NCBI RefSeq assembly: GCF_047501175.1
Contig: NZ_JBEQWH010000001.1
Span: forward strand, 124,001-188,000
Reading direction: 5' to 3'
Length of the DNA stretch: 64,000 nt
Origin: Methanoprimaticola sp047501175
Lineage (GTDB): Archaea; Thermoplasmatota; Thermoplasmata; Methanomassiliicoccales; Methanomethylophilaceae
Below the pieces are notes generated by a model. The model searched no databases. It was not told the DNA's origin and worked only from the letters and a program-made list of their open reading frames with translations. Positions 45,913 to 54,235 of this stretch are shown here, one piece after another. Made by a program: the position numbers and the translations under genes. Position 1 is the first letter of the stretch. Every line of letters starts with the position of its first letter.

Positions 45913-46691
45913 TCATCACCTTCGTTAAACGGTCTCATAGGTAGAATGAAGCGGCCCTTGTCAGTCTGGACGATCTGGGATTCAACGCCATAGACCTCTT
46001 TGATGCTCTCTTCGGTTATGACATCCTCAGGGGTTCCGAAAGAATGGATCCTCTTGTTCTTGATCATCAGGACTTTGTCCGAGTAGTTCAGGGCCAGGTT
46101 TATGTCATGCAGGGCGATTATCATGCCTGCATTGACGTTGTGTACCAGATCGTTCATGGTGATCATGGTGTTCATCTGATGTTTGAGGTCTAATGCGCTG
46201 GTCGGTTCATCGAATATGAAGAACGAGGGGCATTGTGCCAAGGACCTGGCAAGAAAGACCCTCTGTCTCTGTCCTCCAGAGAGATCGGACACGTTTTGGT
46301 CGGAGTACTTGTCTACACGCATGCGTTCCATCGATTCTATGGCGATGTCGATGTCCTTGTCACGATAGGACCAGCTGACATACGGTCTGCGTCCAAGAAG
46401 GACGGTATCCATGACGGTCGTGAAGACTCCTGACGTGGTGGATTGAGGTACGTATGATACGATTTTGGCTAGATCCGTCACATCGATCTCCTCGATGGGC
46501 GTACCATCGAAGGATATGGATCCGGACTTCGGGTCGGCTATTCCGCATATCGCCTTGATGAGCGTGGATTTTCCAGAACCGTTGGGTCCCAGCAAGGCCA
46601 GGACTTCGCCACTCTCCGCACTGAAAGTGATATCGTCCAAGACGATATTGTCCCCATAGCCTTGGACGAGATTCTTCACTTCTATCTTCAA
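45909..46691 (-). CDS. ABC importer ATPase, FecE/BtuD type
   Basis: The product is 260 residues from a TTG start that overlaps the permease stop as TTGA. It has Walker A G-P-N-G-S-G-K-S-T, Q-loop Y-V-P-Q-S, signature L-S-G-G-Q-R-Q-R, Walker B F-F-I-F-D-E-P-T-S-A-L-D and L-H-D-I-N-L-A. It powers the FecCD-type permease encoded upstream. Cargo is probably a corrinoid or a cobalt/iron chelate, from its operon with cobN. Confidence 0.9.
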   Translation of the reverse strand: MKIEVKNLVQGYGDNIVLDDITFSAESGEVLALLGPNGSGKSTLIKAICGIADPKSGSISFDGTPIEEIDVTDLAKIVSYVPQSTTSGVFTTVMDTVLLGRRPYVSWSYRDKDIDIAIESMERMRVDKYSDQNVSDLSGGQRQRVFLARSLAQCPSFFIFDEPTSALDLKHQMNTMITMNDLVHNVNAGMIIALHDINLALNYSDKVLMIKNKRIHSFGTPEDVITEESIKEVYGVESQIVQTDKGRFILPMRPFNEGDD

Positions 46692-47845
46692 ATCTCGTAG
46701 CCTCCTCTCATCTTCTTTATGAGGAACATGAAGAACATCCCTCCAAGGACGTACATGATGATCCCTACAGGCAGATCGGATGGAGCCACTATGACTCTGG
46801 CCACCGTATCGCATAATACTAGGATCAATGCGCCCATCAGCGCCGAGACGGGAATCAGGTAGCGATGATCATTCCCGATCAGCATACGGACGATATGGGG
46901 TGCCATCAGGCCTATGAAGCCGATTATCCCGGTGAATGCCATGCAGGCCGATGTCATTAATGCGGAGATTATCAGGATGCGTCTTCTCAGGGATTGGACG
47001 TTCACGCCTAGATTCTTGGCGACATCATCGCCACTGGACAAAGCATTCAGGTCCACCGCATATGTCTCCAGCAGTATGATGCCCAGGATGGCTATGGGTA
47101 GGACGATGATTACCGCGCTCCATGAGGACCCCCACATCCCTCCGAGAAGCCAGAGTGTGATGTCCTTGAGTGCTTCCTCGTCGGATATGTATTTGAGATA
47201 TGACAGGACCGCAGAGAACAGATATCCTATCACTACTCCTGTCAGGATCAATGTGGATTGGCTGACCTGACGGCGGCCTGTCAGGGACAGCAGTATGACC
47301 ACACTGACCAATCCGAATACGAACGCGGTCATTACCATGAACAGCGAGCTGACCCCGACGACTTCTCCGAAGAACGATATGTTGGAATAATATAGGGAAC
47401 CGAGTATCGTCGGTCCCAGAATTATCCCCACTCCCGCACCACAGGATGCTGCCGATGACAATCCCAGTGTGAACGGGTCTGCCAGAGGATTCTTCATGAT
47501 GCCCTGCATCGACGCTCCCGCAACCGCGAGACACATTCCGGTTAGAATGCCCAGTAGCACACGGGGCATACGATAGTCCACTATGATGTTCGTGTAGTAT
47601 GGAAAGTCTGGTTGTGCTATATGATCGGGGAATATCGGGTGGAAGATCACTCTGAACGTGTTGATGAAATCGACGTTGACGCCACCAATTCCCAGCACGG
47701 CGATGGATGCCACTGCAAGAGTGATTGTCAGGGATAGGATCAGGATGATCTTCCTGCGGGTGGAATTCAGGTATTTCCCGCGGGCGGTATTATCCACGCC
47801 TTTCCCTCTTAGGATGTCAAGAAAACTGTGCAGATGGTTTGCCAT
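46688..47845 (-). CDS. ABC importer permease, FecCD/BtuC type
   Basis: The product is 385 residues with about ten hydrophobic helices. FecCD hallmarks are R-M-P-R-V-L-L-G-I-L-T-G, A-G-A-S-M-Q-G-I-M-K-N-P-L-A-D-P-F-T-L-G and the coupling region F-I-G-L-M-A-P-H-I-V-R. It has a longer cytoplasmic N-terminus than most BtuC proteins. It works with the binding protein at 47897 and the ATPase at 45909. Confidence 0.92.
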   Translation of the reverse strand: MANHLHSFLDILRGKGVDNTARGKYLNSTRRKIILILSLTITLAVASIAVLGIGGVNVDFINTFRVIFHPIFPDHIAQPDFPYYTNIIVDYRMPRVLLGILTGMCLAVAGASMQGIMKNPLADPFTLGLSSAASCGAGVGIILGPTILGSLYYSNISFFGEVVGVSSLFMVMTAFVFGLVSVVILLSLTGRRQVSQSTLILTGVVIGYLFSAVLSYLKYISDEEALKDITLWLLGGMWGSSWSAVIIVLPIAILGIILLETYAVDLNALSSGDDVAKNLGVNVQSLRRRILIISALMTSACMAFTGIIGFIGLMAPHIVRMLIGNDHRYLIPVSALMGALILVLCDTVARVIVAPSDLPVGIIMYVLGGMFFMFLIKKMRGGYEI

Positions 47846-47896
47846 CAGGTCACTTCCGATAGGGAACGAAGGAGGGGGAGGGGACCCCCTTCCTCC

Positions 47897-48904
47897 TCAG
47901 TTTTTGTAGACCAGCTTATTGTTGAAGTCGGTTCCCGCAATCGAATTGTATTCGTCAATGATGTCTGCCACATCAAGGTCCGCATAGTTCGAATCTATAA
48001 GGGATAGCATGAACACTGCACCGACGACGCTGCGGATACCTCCGAAGATGTCGTTGGATACCGAATATACCTCGCCACTCTTCACGGCGGATATCTGATC
48101 CCATCCGGATCTCGAACAGACAGAATCCCTGTATGATTCGAGATATTCCTCATTCCAATTCGCATTGTATTCAACAATCAGAATGATTTCGGGGTCTGTT
48201 GGTATGACTGTGTCGGCAGACCAGTATTGATATTTGCCCTCTGTTACGACATTATTGCCTCCGATGAGCTCCAGGTTCGCGCCCATCGTGGATTCGGGTC
48301 CGCAAAGAGTTAGTTTGCTCTTCGATGCAGATTCAATCAAGAATCTGGTATCGTCCACATTCTTCGCAGAGGTTGCGATGTCGTAGTATTTGTTGAACCA
48401 ATCTAGAATCTTCTGGGCTTTGTCCTCCATTCCGAGGATCTTGCCAAGAATCTCGACATCTGTTTGTACTTCTGAGGATTTCGATGCACCGATCTCCAAA
48501 ACAGGGATGTCTGAATTGTATGCATTGTCATTGTCGTAGGTGCTGTACGTGATGATGACGTCAGGTTGAAGTTTGATGACAGTATCGAATCCTTCAGAGG
48601 GAGCGTTTGCTCCGAGGTTCGTTGCGTTTGAGTAGTATGGTTTATAGTTTGTATCATTGGCGATTGTTTTGGATACACCCACCACTTTGTCTGTGGCACC
48701 CATGAGTATGACGGCTTCTGCTATGTATTTGCTATATATGACCATCTTTTCTACAGGTTCGTCAAAAGTCACTGTTTTTCCGTTGGCGGTCACGGTGATC
48801 GGACCATCTTCCTCGGGTTCATCAGAATTCCATAGGAGTCCTGCAGCTATACCCACTACCAACAATATCGCTACCGCAGATATTGCTACAATCTTATTAT
48901 CCAT
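47897..48904 (-). CDS. ABC importer substrate-binding protein, BtuF/FepB type
   Basis: The product is 335 residues. One N-terminal membrane anchor (about 5-25) is followed by an acidic linker and the two-lobed periplasmic-binding fold (V-E-K-M-V-I-Y-S-K-Y-I-A-E-A-V, V-V-G-V-S-K-T, L-Q-P-D-V-I-I-T-Y-S, P-T-D-P-E-I-I-L-I-V-E-Y). There is no lipobox cysteine. It is the first gene of importer-chlI-chlD-cobN, under two palindromic operators. The sequence is clearly lower in GC than the window as a whole. Confidence 0.88.
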   Translation of the reverse strand: MDNKIVAISAVAILLVVGIAAGLLWNSDEPEEDGPITVTANGKTVTFDEPVEKMVIYSKYIAEAVILMGATDKVVGVSKTIANDTNYKPYYSNATNLGANAPSEGFDTVIKLQPDVIITYSTYDNDNAYNSDIPVLEIGASKSSEVQTDVEILGKILGMEDKAQKILDWFNKYYDIATSAKNVDDTRFLIESASKSKLTLCGPESTMGANLELIGGNNVVTEGKYQYWSADTVIPTDPEIILIVEYNANWNEEYLESYRDSVCSRSGWDQISAVKSGEVYSVSNDIFGGIRSVVGAVFMLSLIDSNYADLDVADIIDEYNSIAGTDFNNKLVYKN

Positions 48905-49311
48905 GAGTCTATCCTCTTAGTTGGATTAATAATCCAACATCTATATAACGTATATGGATTAATAATCCAACTTAGTTTTAGGTATAAATTTCAAAGAGAA
49001 GTTATGATTATGCAATTTTTAGTGATTGATTCTTTTACATATCAGACTATTTGGTATCTTGATATTATGAATGAGTGATTTTAGATACACATCTGTCTGT
49101 TTGATGCATACATTTTTTGTATAGGTATACAGCCGTAGCTCTTTGCAGTGTTATAAGTCGCTGATATGTGTTGAAGTGCGGGTCTTGTTTACTTACCGTT
49201 ATGTGCGTATCGATATTCATGATAATGGTCATCTGATTCGGCCATTGTTAACGCAACGGTTTTCTGAGATATTTCATCGTTATGTGTAGTATTACAAATT
49301 TAAAATCAGTG
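48905..49311. other. about 400-base AT-rich intergenic region
   Basis: The left 70 bases hold the promoter and operators of the importer operon. The remainder (48975-49311) shows no gene, no RNA structure and no long repeat that I can support. Its low GC matches the neighbouring cobalt operon. Confidence 0.6.
48921..48970. promoter_or_regulatory. paired palindromic operators around the TATA box of the importer/cobN operon
   Basis: TTGGAT-TAATA-ATCCAA at 48921-48937 and ATGGAT-TAATA-ATCCAA at 48954-48970 flank a TATA element (TTATATAG on the minus strand, 48941-48948). The start codon is at 48904. The inner site covers the expected transcription start. Arms and spacer match the site before cbiM. 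Confidence 0.75.
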
Positions 49312-50016
49312 TTACTCAATTCTCTGGATCGCGCTATCACAGTCTGCTGACACGATCTCGGGGATGTCCCCGAACATGGCGACCTTGTTCCCGCAACATG
49401 AGAGGCATCCCTTCACTCCGGGGATGGAGCCTATGCTCTCCACCGCATCCTGCAGGCGGTCCTCGTCCGAGACGAGGTTCCCCAGCCTCGTGGCGCAGCA
49501 GTCCGCGAGGACCACGTCGTCGGAGAACACGGTGCTGATGCTGCTCATCCCCAGGGACACGGACGGGCCGACGGTCCTGGATGAGGAGCACACTCCGGTG
49601 ATATCATCGGATCCCATCAGGAACGCCATGTCCCTGAGGACCGGGTGGTCCGCGAATATGCCTACTGGGACCGGGTCCTCGGAATAAAGCGCGATGTCGC
49701 CCCCGTTCTCCACGACGGCCATGGAGGAGCCTTTCCTCCGGAGCTCGCTGGCTATGTGGAACGCCACCGCCCCTGCGACCCCTGCCATGGGTCCCACGCA
49801 CGATGCGACCGATGCGGAGCACATCATGGATATCAGCTCATGGTCCCCGTCGCACGGGGCGTACGGGTCGTAGGTGATGCCGAAGAAAGGGTCCTCGGAG
49901 ATCTTCGACTCTATGATGCCCCTTGCCCTGAAAGCCGCATCCTCGGCCACGTCACGGAAGCCATCGTCGCATACGATGGTGAGGACTGTCTCCCTGTATT
50001 GGAATCTGAATCTCAC
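49312..50016 (-). CDS. UPF0280 (ApbE-like) protein of homocysteine synthesis
   Basis: This 234-residue protein has the family motifs P-M-A-G-V-A-G-A-V-A, V-E-N-G-G-D-I-A-L-Y and a Cys-rich V-K-G-C-L-S-C-C-G-N. COG2122 proteins have been linked genetically to homocysteine formation in Methanosarcina, together with the two genes upstream here. The start is a GTG overlapping the ferredoxin stop (GTGA). Confidence 0.85.
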   Translation of the reverse strand: MRFRFQYRETVLTIVCDDGFRDVAEDAAFRARGIIESKISEDPFFGITYDPYAPCDGDHELISMMCSASVASCVGPMAGVAGAVAFHIASELRRKGSSMAVVENGGDIALYSEDPVPVGIFADHPVLRDMAFLMGSDDITGVCSSSRTVGPSVSLGMSSISTVFSDDVVLADCCATRLGNLVSDEDRLQDAVESIGSIPGVKGCLSCCGNKVAMFGDIPEIVSADCDSAIQRIE

Positions 50017-50426
50017 AGTTCCAGCTGGATCGCCTTGACGGAGCAGGCGTTGATGCAGGCCCCGCAGGCGATGCATGTGTTCGTCTTGAGTCTCACGGCC
50101 ATAGTGTCCGGCTCGTGGTAGATGGACTTGGTGGGGCACAGTGACACGCAGGCTCCGCAGTTCCAGCATCTGTCGTAGTCATGGGTGATGTGCCCGCTGA
50201 GCTCCCTGACGCTGAACCCGGACTCCTCGATGTAGGCCATGCCTTCCGCGATGTCGTCCTCCTCGCCGATGACGCTGAGGAGCATGAACCCGCTCCCGTC
50301 CCCCTCTATGTCCGCCCTCAGGACGTTGGGCCTGAGGTTGAAGCGGGACACGAGGGTGTACGTGACCGACTCCAGGACGTTGTTCTCGTCGAAGTCTATT
50401 CTGAATCTGGCCTCCATCTCACTCAC
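50013..50426 (-). CDS. NIL-domain ferredoxin of homocysteine synthesis
   Basis: The product is 137 residues. The N-terminal NIL domain (about 1-75) is followed by two 4Fe-4S sites: C-W-N-C-G-A-C-V-S-L-C-P and C-I-A-C-G-A-C-I-N-A-C. It matches the ferredoxin partner of archaeal aspartate-semialdehyde sulfurtransferase, which supplies electrons or sulfide handling. Overlaps on both sides show tight coupling. Confidence 0.88.
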   Translation of the reverse strand: MSEMEARFRIDFDENNVLESVTYTLVSRFNLRPNVLRADIEGDGSGFMLLSVIGEEDDIAEGMAYIEESGFSVRELSGHITHDYDRCWNCGACVSLCPTKSIYHEPDTMAVRLKTNTCIACGACINACSVKAIQLEL

Positions 50427-51570
50427 CCCTCTCCTCGAGTCCCTTTACCCTTCCCTCGCGCGGCAGCATCGTGCTCGGACGGTTCAGGAGGAACTCGCCC
50501 TTCTCGATCCAGTCCTTCAGCTGGTCGGCGACCTTCCTGGCGCCGCACAGCGATGACATCGACGATGTCCTGAGCTTCTTGCCCTGGTACTCGATGCTTC
50601 CGGAGCGCAGCTCCTCGTAGCTGTAGCGCTGCATGCAGGTCCTTCCGCTGGGGAGGCTGTAGTCCTGCATCTCCGCGAAGATCTGGTCGTCGGTGATCGA
50701 GCAGCGCTGTATGACATCCTCGTTCAGGACGGGTATGGGTACCCCGATGCCTATGGCCAGCGATATCCCGTATCCGGTGATGTCCAGGCCCCTGACGTAT
50801 CTGGGGTCCATCTGTTTCATGTCGCCGCAGACCGCGAGCGTCCTGGAGCCCTTCACGGGGACCCCGTTGACCTCCTCCGCGGCGGTGTTGAACTGGGTGC
50901 CCTGCCACGAGACGTATCCCTCACCGCCGCCCAGGAAGATCCTGGTGCCGATGCCAATGGTGTCGAGGTGGGGGTCGTTCAGGAGGGGGGACAGGGCGCC
51001 GGCGGAGCTGTACGTGGCGTTCTTCATCCTCGGGAGCAGCTTCCCCATGTACGTGTATATGGTGCGGTCGGAGGTGTTCGTCGCGATGCTGTAGTTCTGA
51101 TAGAGGTTGCGGGGGTTGTACAGGTATGCCTCGTTGATGTCGTCGATCGTGACATAGGTATCGATCTTCTTCCTCACGTAGCAGTCCGTGCCGGGGCCGG
51201 TGGCGACCAGATGGATCCTCTTCCTGGCGATCAGGTCCTCGATGACATGGGCCCCCCCGTATCCCGTGCCGGGAGGGTCGACGAGCGCGGTGGCACCGAT
51301 GTACGTGTCCACGGCCGCCAGGCCCCCGTACGCCTCGACGTTGTTGAGCCTGATGTTGGTCATCCTTATGGGCGGGTCCGCATGTCCGAGGTTCAGGAAC
51401 GCTCCGGAGGAGCACATGGCCCCGAACGTCCCGGTGGTGACGACGTCCACCTCTTCCGCGGCCTTCGCCGCGCCCTTCTTCCTGACTACGTCCACGACCT
51501 CCTCGGCGGTCATGACCACCGCTTTGCCGGAACGTATCCTCTCGTTGATCTCTTCGTAAGTCTTGCTCAA
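50419..51570 (-). CDS. L-aspartate semialdehyde sulfurtransferase (DUF39/COG1900)
   Basis: This 383-residue protein has the start S-K-T-Y-E-E-I-N-E-R-I-R-S-G-K-A-V-V-M-T-A-E-E and the cysteine-bearing G-T-F-G-A-M-C-S-S-G-A-F-L-N-L-G-H. The later G-G-G-E-G-Y-V-S-W-Q-G-T-Q is diagnostic of DUF39. These enzymes make homocysteine from aspartate semialdehyde and sulfide in methanogens. The TTG at 51570 fits homologues; the GTG at 51615 lies upstream of the expected transcription start from the TATA at 51625-51633. Unlike some relatives it has no CBS domains. Confidence 0.88.
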   Translation of the reverse strand: MSKTYEEINERIRSGKAVVMTAEEVVDVVRKKGAAKAAEEVDVVTTGTFGAMCSSGAFLNLGHADPPIRMTNIRLNNVEAYGGLAAVDTYIGATALVDPPGTGYGGAHVIEDLIARKRIHLVATGPGTDCYVRKKIDTYVTIDDINEAYLYNPRNLYQNYSIATNTSDRTIYTYMGKLLPRMKNATYSSAGALSPLLNDPHLDTIGIGTRIFLGGGEGYVSWQGTQFNTAAEEVNGVPVKGSRTLAVCGDMKQMDPRYVRGLDITGYGISLAIGIGVPIPVLNEDVIQRCSITDDQIFAEMQDYSLPSGRTCMQRYSYEELRSGSIEYQGKKLRTSSMSSLCGARKVADQLKDWIEKGEFLLNRPSTMLPREGRVKGLEERGE

Positions 51571-51672
51571 ACCGCTCGCCCCGCCTTCGTTGCCCGCAAT
51601 GCGCGGGAGTGTCACTATTCCTTCATATATAGAATCTGTCGCGGTATAGAGCCAGTGTCGGACTTCTGGGCA

Positions 51673-52308
51673 TCACGGAGACCGCATCAGGCGCATGAGG
51701 CCGTTGAAGCAGATGTCCTCGAAGTCCCCGGTTATGCAGTGTCCGGCGAGGGATGCCGCCTCTCTCTGCATCTCCGTGGGGTGGGTCATCGGGTACAGGC
51801 CGTGCATGAACGTGAACATCAGGCTGATCAGCAGGGCGCGTTCGTCGTCATCGTATCCGAAGGATCTCTCCAGGACATCGTCCAGCGTGTGGATCGACCT
51901 GCCTATGGCGATCTTGAGCCCTACGACCTTCTCCAGCCTGGAGTTCATCTCGATGGTGTACAGGTGTCTGGAGAAGAACTCCAGCATGCGCAGGTGACCG
52001 GAGAGGGAATCCGTGAGGAACCTGCAGAACTCCTCCTTCGACATGGATCCGTGCCCATCGAACCCGGACCTCAGCTCGGCGTCCCATTCGTCGAAATCCG
52101 TCTTTATCAGGTCCAGGAGGATCTCCTCTTTGGTGTCGTAGTAGTTGTATATGGTCGGACGGGAGAGGGACGTGCGCTCGGCTATTGCCTTCAGGTTGAC
52201 CGCATCCAGTCCCCCCTCGGAGTACAGGCTGCCGCATGCGGAGACTATCTCCTTCTCCCTCATGGCGACCTGCTCGTCCGTGCGCGCCCTCTTGAACCCT
52301 GTCATCAT
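51673..52308 (-). CDS. TetR-family transcriptional regulator
   Basis: The product is 211 residues. The N-terminal TetR helix-turn-helix is A-V-N-L-K-A-I-A-E-R-T-S-L-S-R-P-T-I-Y-N-Y-Y-D-T-K-E-E-I-L. The C-terminal domain is all-helical and ligand-specific with no clear relatives. It is divergent from a flavodoxin pair across 160 bases that contain matching palindromes, so it probably represses itself and those genes. Confidence 0.88.
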   Translation of the reverse strand: MMTGFKRARTDEQVAMREKEIVSACGSLYSEGGLDAVNLKAIAERTSLSRPTIYNYYDTKEEILLDLIKTDFDEWDAELRSGFDGHGSMSKEEFCRFLTDSLSGHLRMLEFFSRHLYTIEMNSRLEKVVGLKIAIGRSIHTLDDVLERSFGYDDDERALLISLMFTFMHGLYPMTHPTEMQREAASLAGHCITGDFEDICFNGLMRLMRSP

Positions 52309-52339
52309 GAGGACATGCGCATAGGTCGGATATATCGAT

Positions 52340-52414
52340 GCTGACCTGATGTCAGCTAATAATTGACACAGTGTCAGAAATATTTATATCCGATAATAAT
52401 TTACACAGTGTCAA
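52340..52414. promoter_or_regulatory. TetR operator set between divergent genes
   Basis: TGACACAGTGTCA (perfect palindrome) lies at 52364-52376 and TTACACAGTGTCAA at 52401-52414. They flank the rightward TATA element AATATTTATATC (52379-52390). A further palindrome GCTGAC-CTGAT-GTCAGC lies at 52340-52356, nearer the TetR gene. The arrangement would block both promoters. Confidence 0.75.
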
Positions 52415-52468
52415 CTAAGTGGACGCGTCGGGATCACAAGGACCGCCCATGATGTTGGAGATGAGAGA

Positions 52469-53104
52469 ATGAATGTCAAGCATGTCACCGTGGCATGCGT
52501 CCTGCTCATCGCCGTGGCGGCGATAGGGGCGGGAGTGGTGCTCACGAACGGTGGCGACAACGATGTGACCACGGGTCCGTCGGTCCCGGAGACGCCGGAC
52601 GTACCCGATACGCCGGACGTCCCGACCATCCCTTCCGACGGAAGGGTCCTCGTCGTGTACTTCTCCAAGACGGGGACCACGGAGGCGCAGGCTCAGCGCA
52701 TCGCCGACCTGACCGGCGGCGACATACTCGAGATAGTGCCGACCGTGCCGTACCCGAGCGACTACTCCGCGACGACGGAGATCGCCCAGGAGGAGCTCAG
52801 GAACGACGTGCGTCCTGCGATCGACACTAAGGTCGAGGACATGGGGCAGTACGACACGATCGTCGTGGGGTACCCGATATGGTGGAATGCACCCCCGATG
52901 GCCGTGCTGACTTTCCTGGAGGACTACGACCTCATGGGGAAGACGGTCGTGACGTTCTGCACGAGCGGAGGAAGCTCGATATCGAACTCCACATCGTACA
53001 TCGAGGGTTCTGCGGAAGGCGCGACGGTCATCGAGGGGCAGAGGATCACCCAGTCCACCGATGTCAGGTCGTGGCTGGACGGGCTCGGGCTGATCCCGGA
53101 GTGA
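52469..53104 (+). CDS. membrane-anchored extracellular flavodoxin-like protein
   Basis: The product is 211 residues. A hydrophobic anchor (about 6-26) and a Pro/Asp/Thr-rich linker (about 30-55) are followed by a flavodoxin domain. This has the FMN phosphate loop Y-F-S-K-T-G-T-T-E and the later Y-P-I-W-W-N-A-P-P-M-A and C-T-S-G-G-S-S. The anchor-linker pattern puts the flavin domain outside the cell, which is unusual. It is the first gene of the TetR-controlled pair. Confidence 0.82.
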   Translation: MNVKHVTVACVLLIAVAAIGAGVVLTNGGDNDVTTGPSVPETPDVPDTPDVPTIPSDGRVLVVYFSKTGTTEAQAQRIADLTGGDILEIVPTVPYPSDYSATTEIAQEELRNDVRPAIDTKVEDMGQYDTIVVGYPIWWNAPPMAVLTFLEDYDLMGKTVVTFCTSGGSSISNSTSYIEGSAEGATVIEGQRITQSTDVRSWLDGLGLIPE

Positions 53105-53119
53105 GCGGAGGTGCATGAT

Positions 53120-53587
53120 ATGGATGGAAGAGGACTGGTGGCGTACTTTTCGGTGTCAGGGAACACCGAGGTAGTGGCGAAGGAGATAGCGAGGCAGACG
53201 GGATCGGACATAGTCGAGATCAGGCCCATCGTGCCATACACGGAGCCGTACGGCGAGCTGACCAAGAAGGCCAAGGTCGAGATATCGTCAGGATACAGGC
53301 CGGAGATAGAGAGGGTGGACATCGACGGGTACGATGTGGTGTTCGTCGGATCCCCCAACTGGTGGAGCACGGTGGCACCCCCGGTGCTCACGTTCCTGGA
53401 GGGCCATGACTTCAAGGACGTGACCGTGGCCCCGTTCGTGACGCACGGAGGGGGTGGCAAGGGTCATGCCGACAAGGATGTCGGAAAGGCATGCAACGCG
53501 TCCAGGATCACCGACATGCTGGCGGTCTCCGGCGGACGCAAGGACCCGGACGGGATATCGTCATGGGTCTCCGGGAACGGTCTCTGA
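53120..53587 (+). CDS. flavodoxin
   Basis: This 155-residue cytoplasmic protein has Y-F-S-V-S-G-N-T-E as its FMN phosphate loop and G-S-P-N-W-W-S-T-V-A-P-P, the same family as the anchored neighbour. GGAGGTG sits 6 bases before the ATG at 53120, a strong ribosome site that decides against the GTG at 53111. It is probably an electron carrier linked to the extracellular partner. Confidence 0.88.
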   Translation: MDGRGLVAYFSVSGNTEVVAKEIARQTGSDIVEIRPIVPYTEPYGELTKKAKVEISSGYRPEIERVDIDGYDVVFVGSPNWWSTVAPPVLTFLEGHDFKDVTVAPFVTHGGGGKGHADKDVGKACNASRITDMLAVSGGRKDPDGISSWVSGNGL

Positions 53588-53621
53588 CGCCGTTCCGAAT
53601 GATTCTTCCGAGCGGTCCTCC

Positions 53622-53645
53622 GTCCCGTCCCCGACGGGGCGGGAC
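53622..53645 (+). terminator. hairpin after the flavodoxin pair
   Basis: GTCCCG-T-CCCC pairs with GGGG-CGGGAC around a 3-base loop with one bulge. Confidence 0.5.
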
Positions 53646-53738
53646 CGCGACACATTTCATCCTGTGGAAAGGCATCCGGAGCGTCTCGGAACGTGGGGGT
53701 ATATAAGCGACGGAGCCGATATCCCTACGGGGATAACC

Positions 53739-54125
53739 ATGGGAGCATTTCACATCAAGCCTACGAAGGATGGGAGGTTCATGTTCAACCTCCTGGCCAA
53801 CAACCACAGGGTCATCAGCACGTCGCAGACCTACGCATCGGTGGAAAACGCCAAGGTCGGGATCGAGAGCGTCCGCAGGAACTGCTCCGTGCATGTGGAG
53901 GACCGGACCGTCGAGGGACACGAGGAGTTGAAGAACCCGAAGTACGAGGTATATCTGGATGCCGGAGGGAAGCCGAGGTTCAGGCTGAAGGCGTCCAACG
54001 GGGAGATCATCGTCGCATCCCAGGCCTACTCCGACAAGTCGTCCTGCATGAAGGGTATAAGGAGCATCGCCAGCCATGCCCCGGACGCGGAGGTCGTGGT
54101 GGACAGCGAGCCGGACGGGGAATGA
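53739..54125 (+). CDS. YegP/DUF1508 family protein
   Basis: The product is 128 residues with two copies of the about 50-residue DUF1508 module (F-H-I-K-P-T-K-D-G-R-F-M-F-N-L-L-A-N-N-H-R-V-I; Y-E-V-Y-L-D-A-G-G-K-P-R-F-R-L-K-A-S-N-G-E-I-I). Each ends in a K-x-x-C/G-I-x-S-(V/I) helix. Function is unknown; the family is small and cytoplasmic. TATA at 53699-53706 (GTATATAA). Confidence 0.85.
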   Translation: MGAFHIKPTKDGRFMFNLLANNHRVISTSQTYASVENAKVGIESVRRNCSVHVEDRTVEGHEELKNPKYEVYLDAGGKPRFRLKASNGEIIVASQAYSDKSSCMKGIRSIASHAPDAEVVVDSEPDGE

Positions 54126-54205
54126 TGCGCCATGACCGTCCCCGCAGAAGTATCGATCGAATCATACGGCCGAGTCAGAGCACATCATTGATAATGGCCC
54201 TTAGA

Positions 54206-54216
54206 GATAAATACTA
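54206..54216 (+). promoter_or_regulatory. TATA box of the RelA/SpoT-Panacea pair
   Basis: GATAAATACTA lies about 27 bases before the ATG at 54236, which predicts a leaderless first gene. No palindrome typical of an autoregulated operon is obvious around it. Confidence 0.5.
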
Positions 54217-54235
54217 ACGAAGTGAGCCGATAGAC

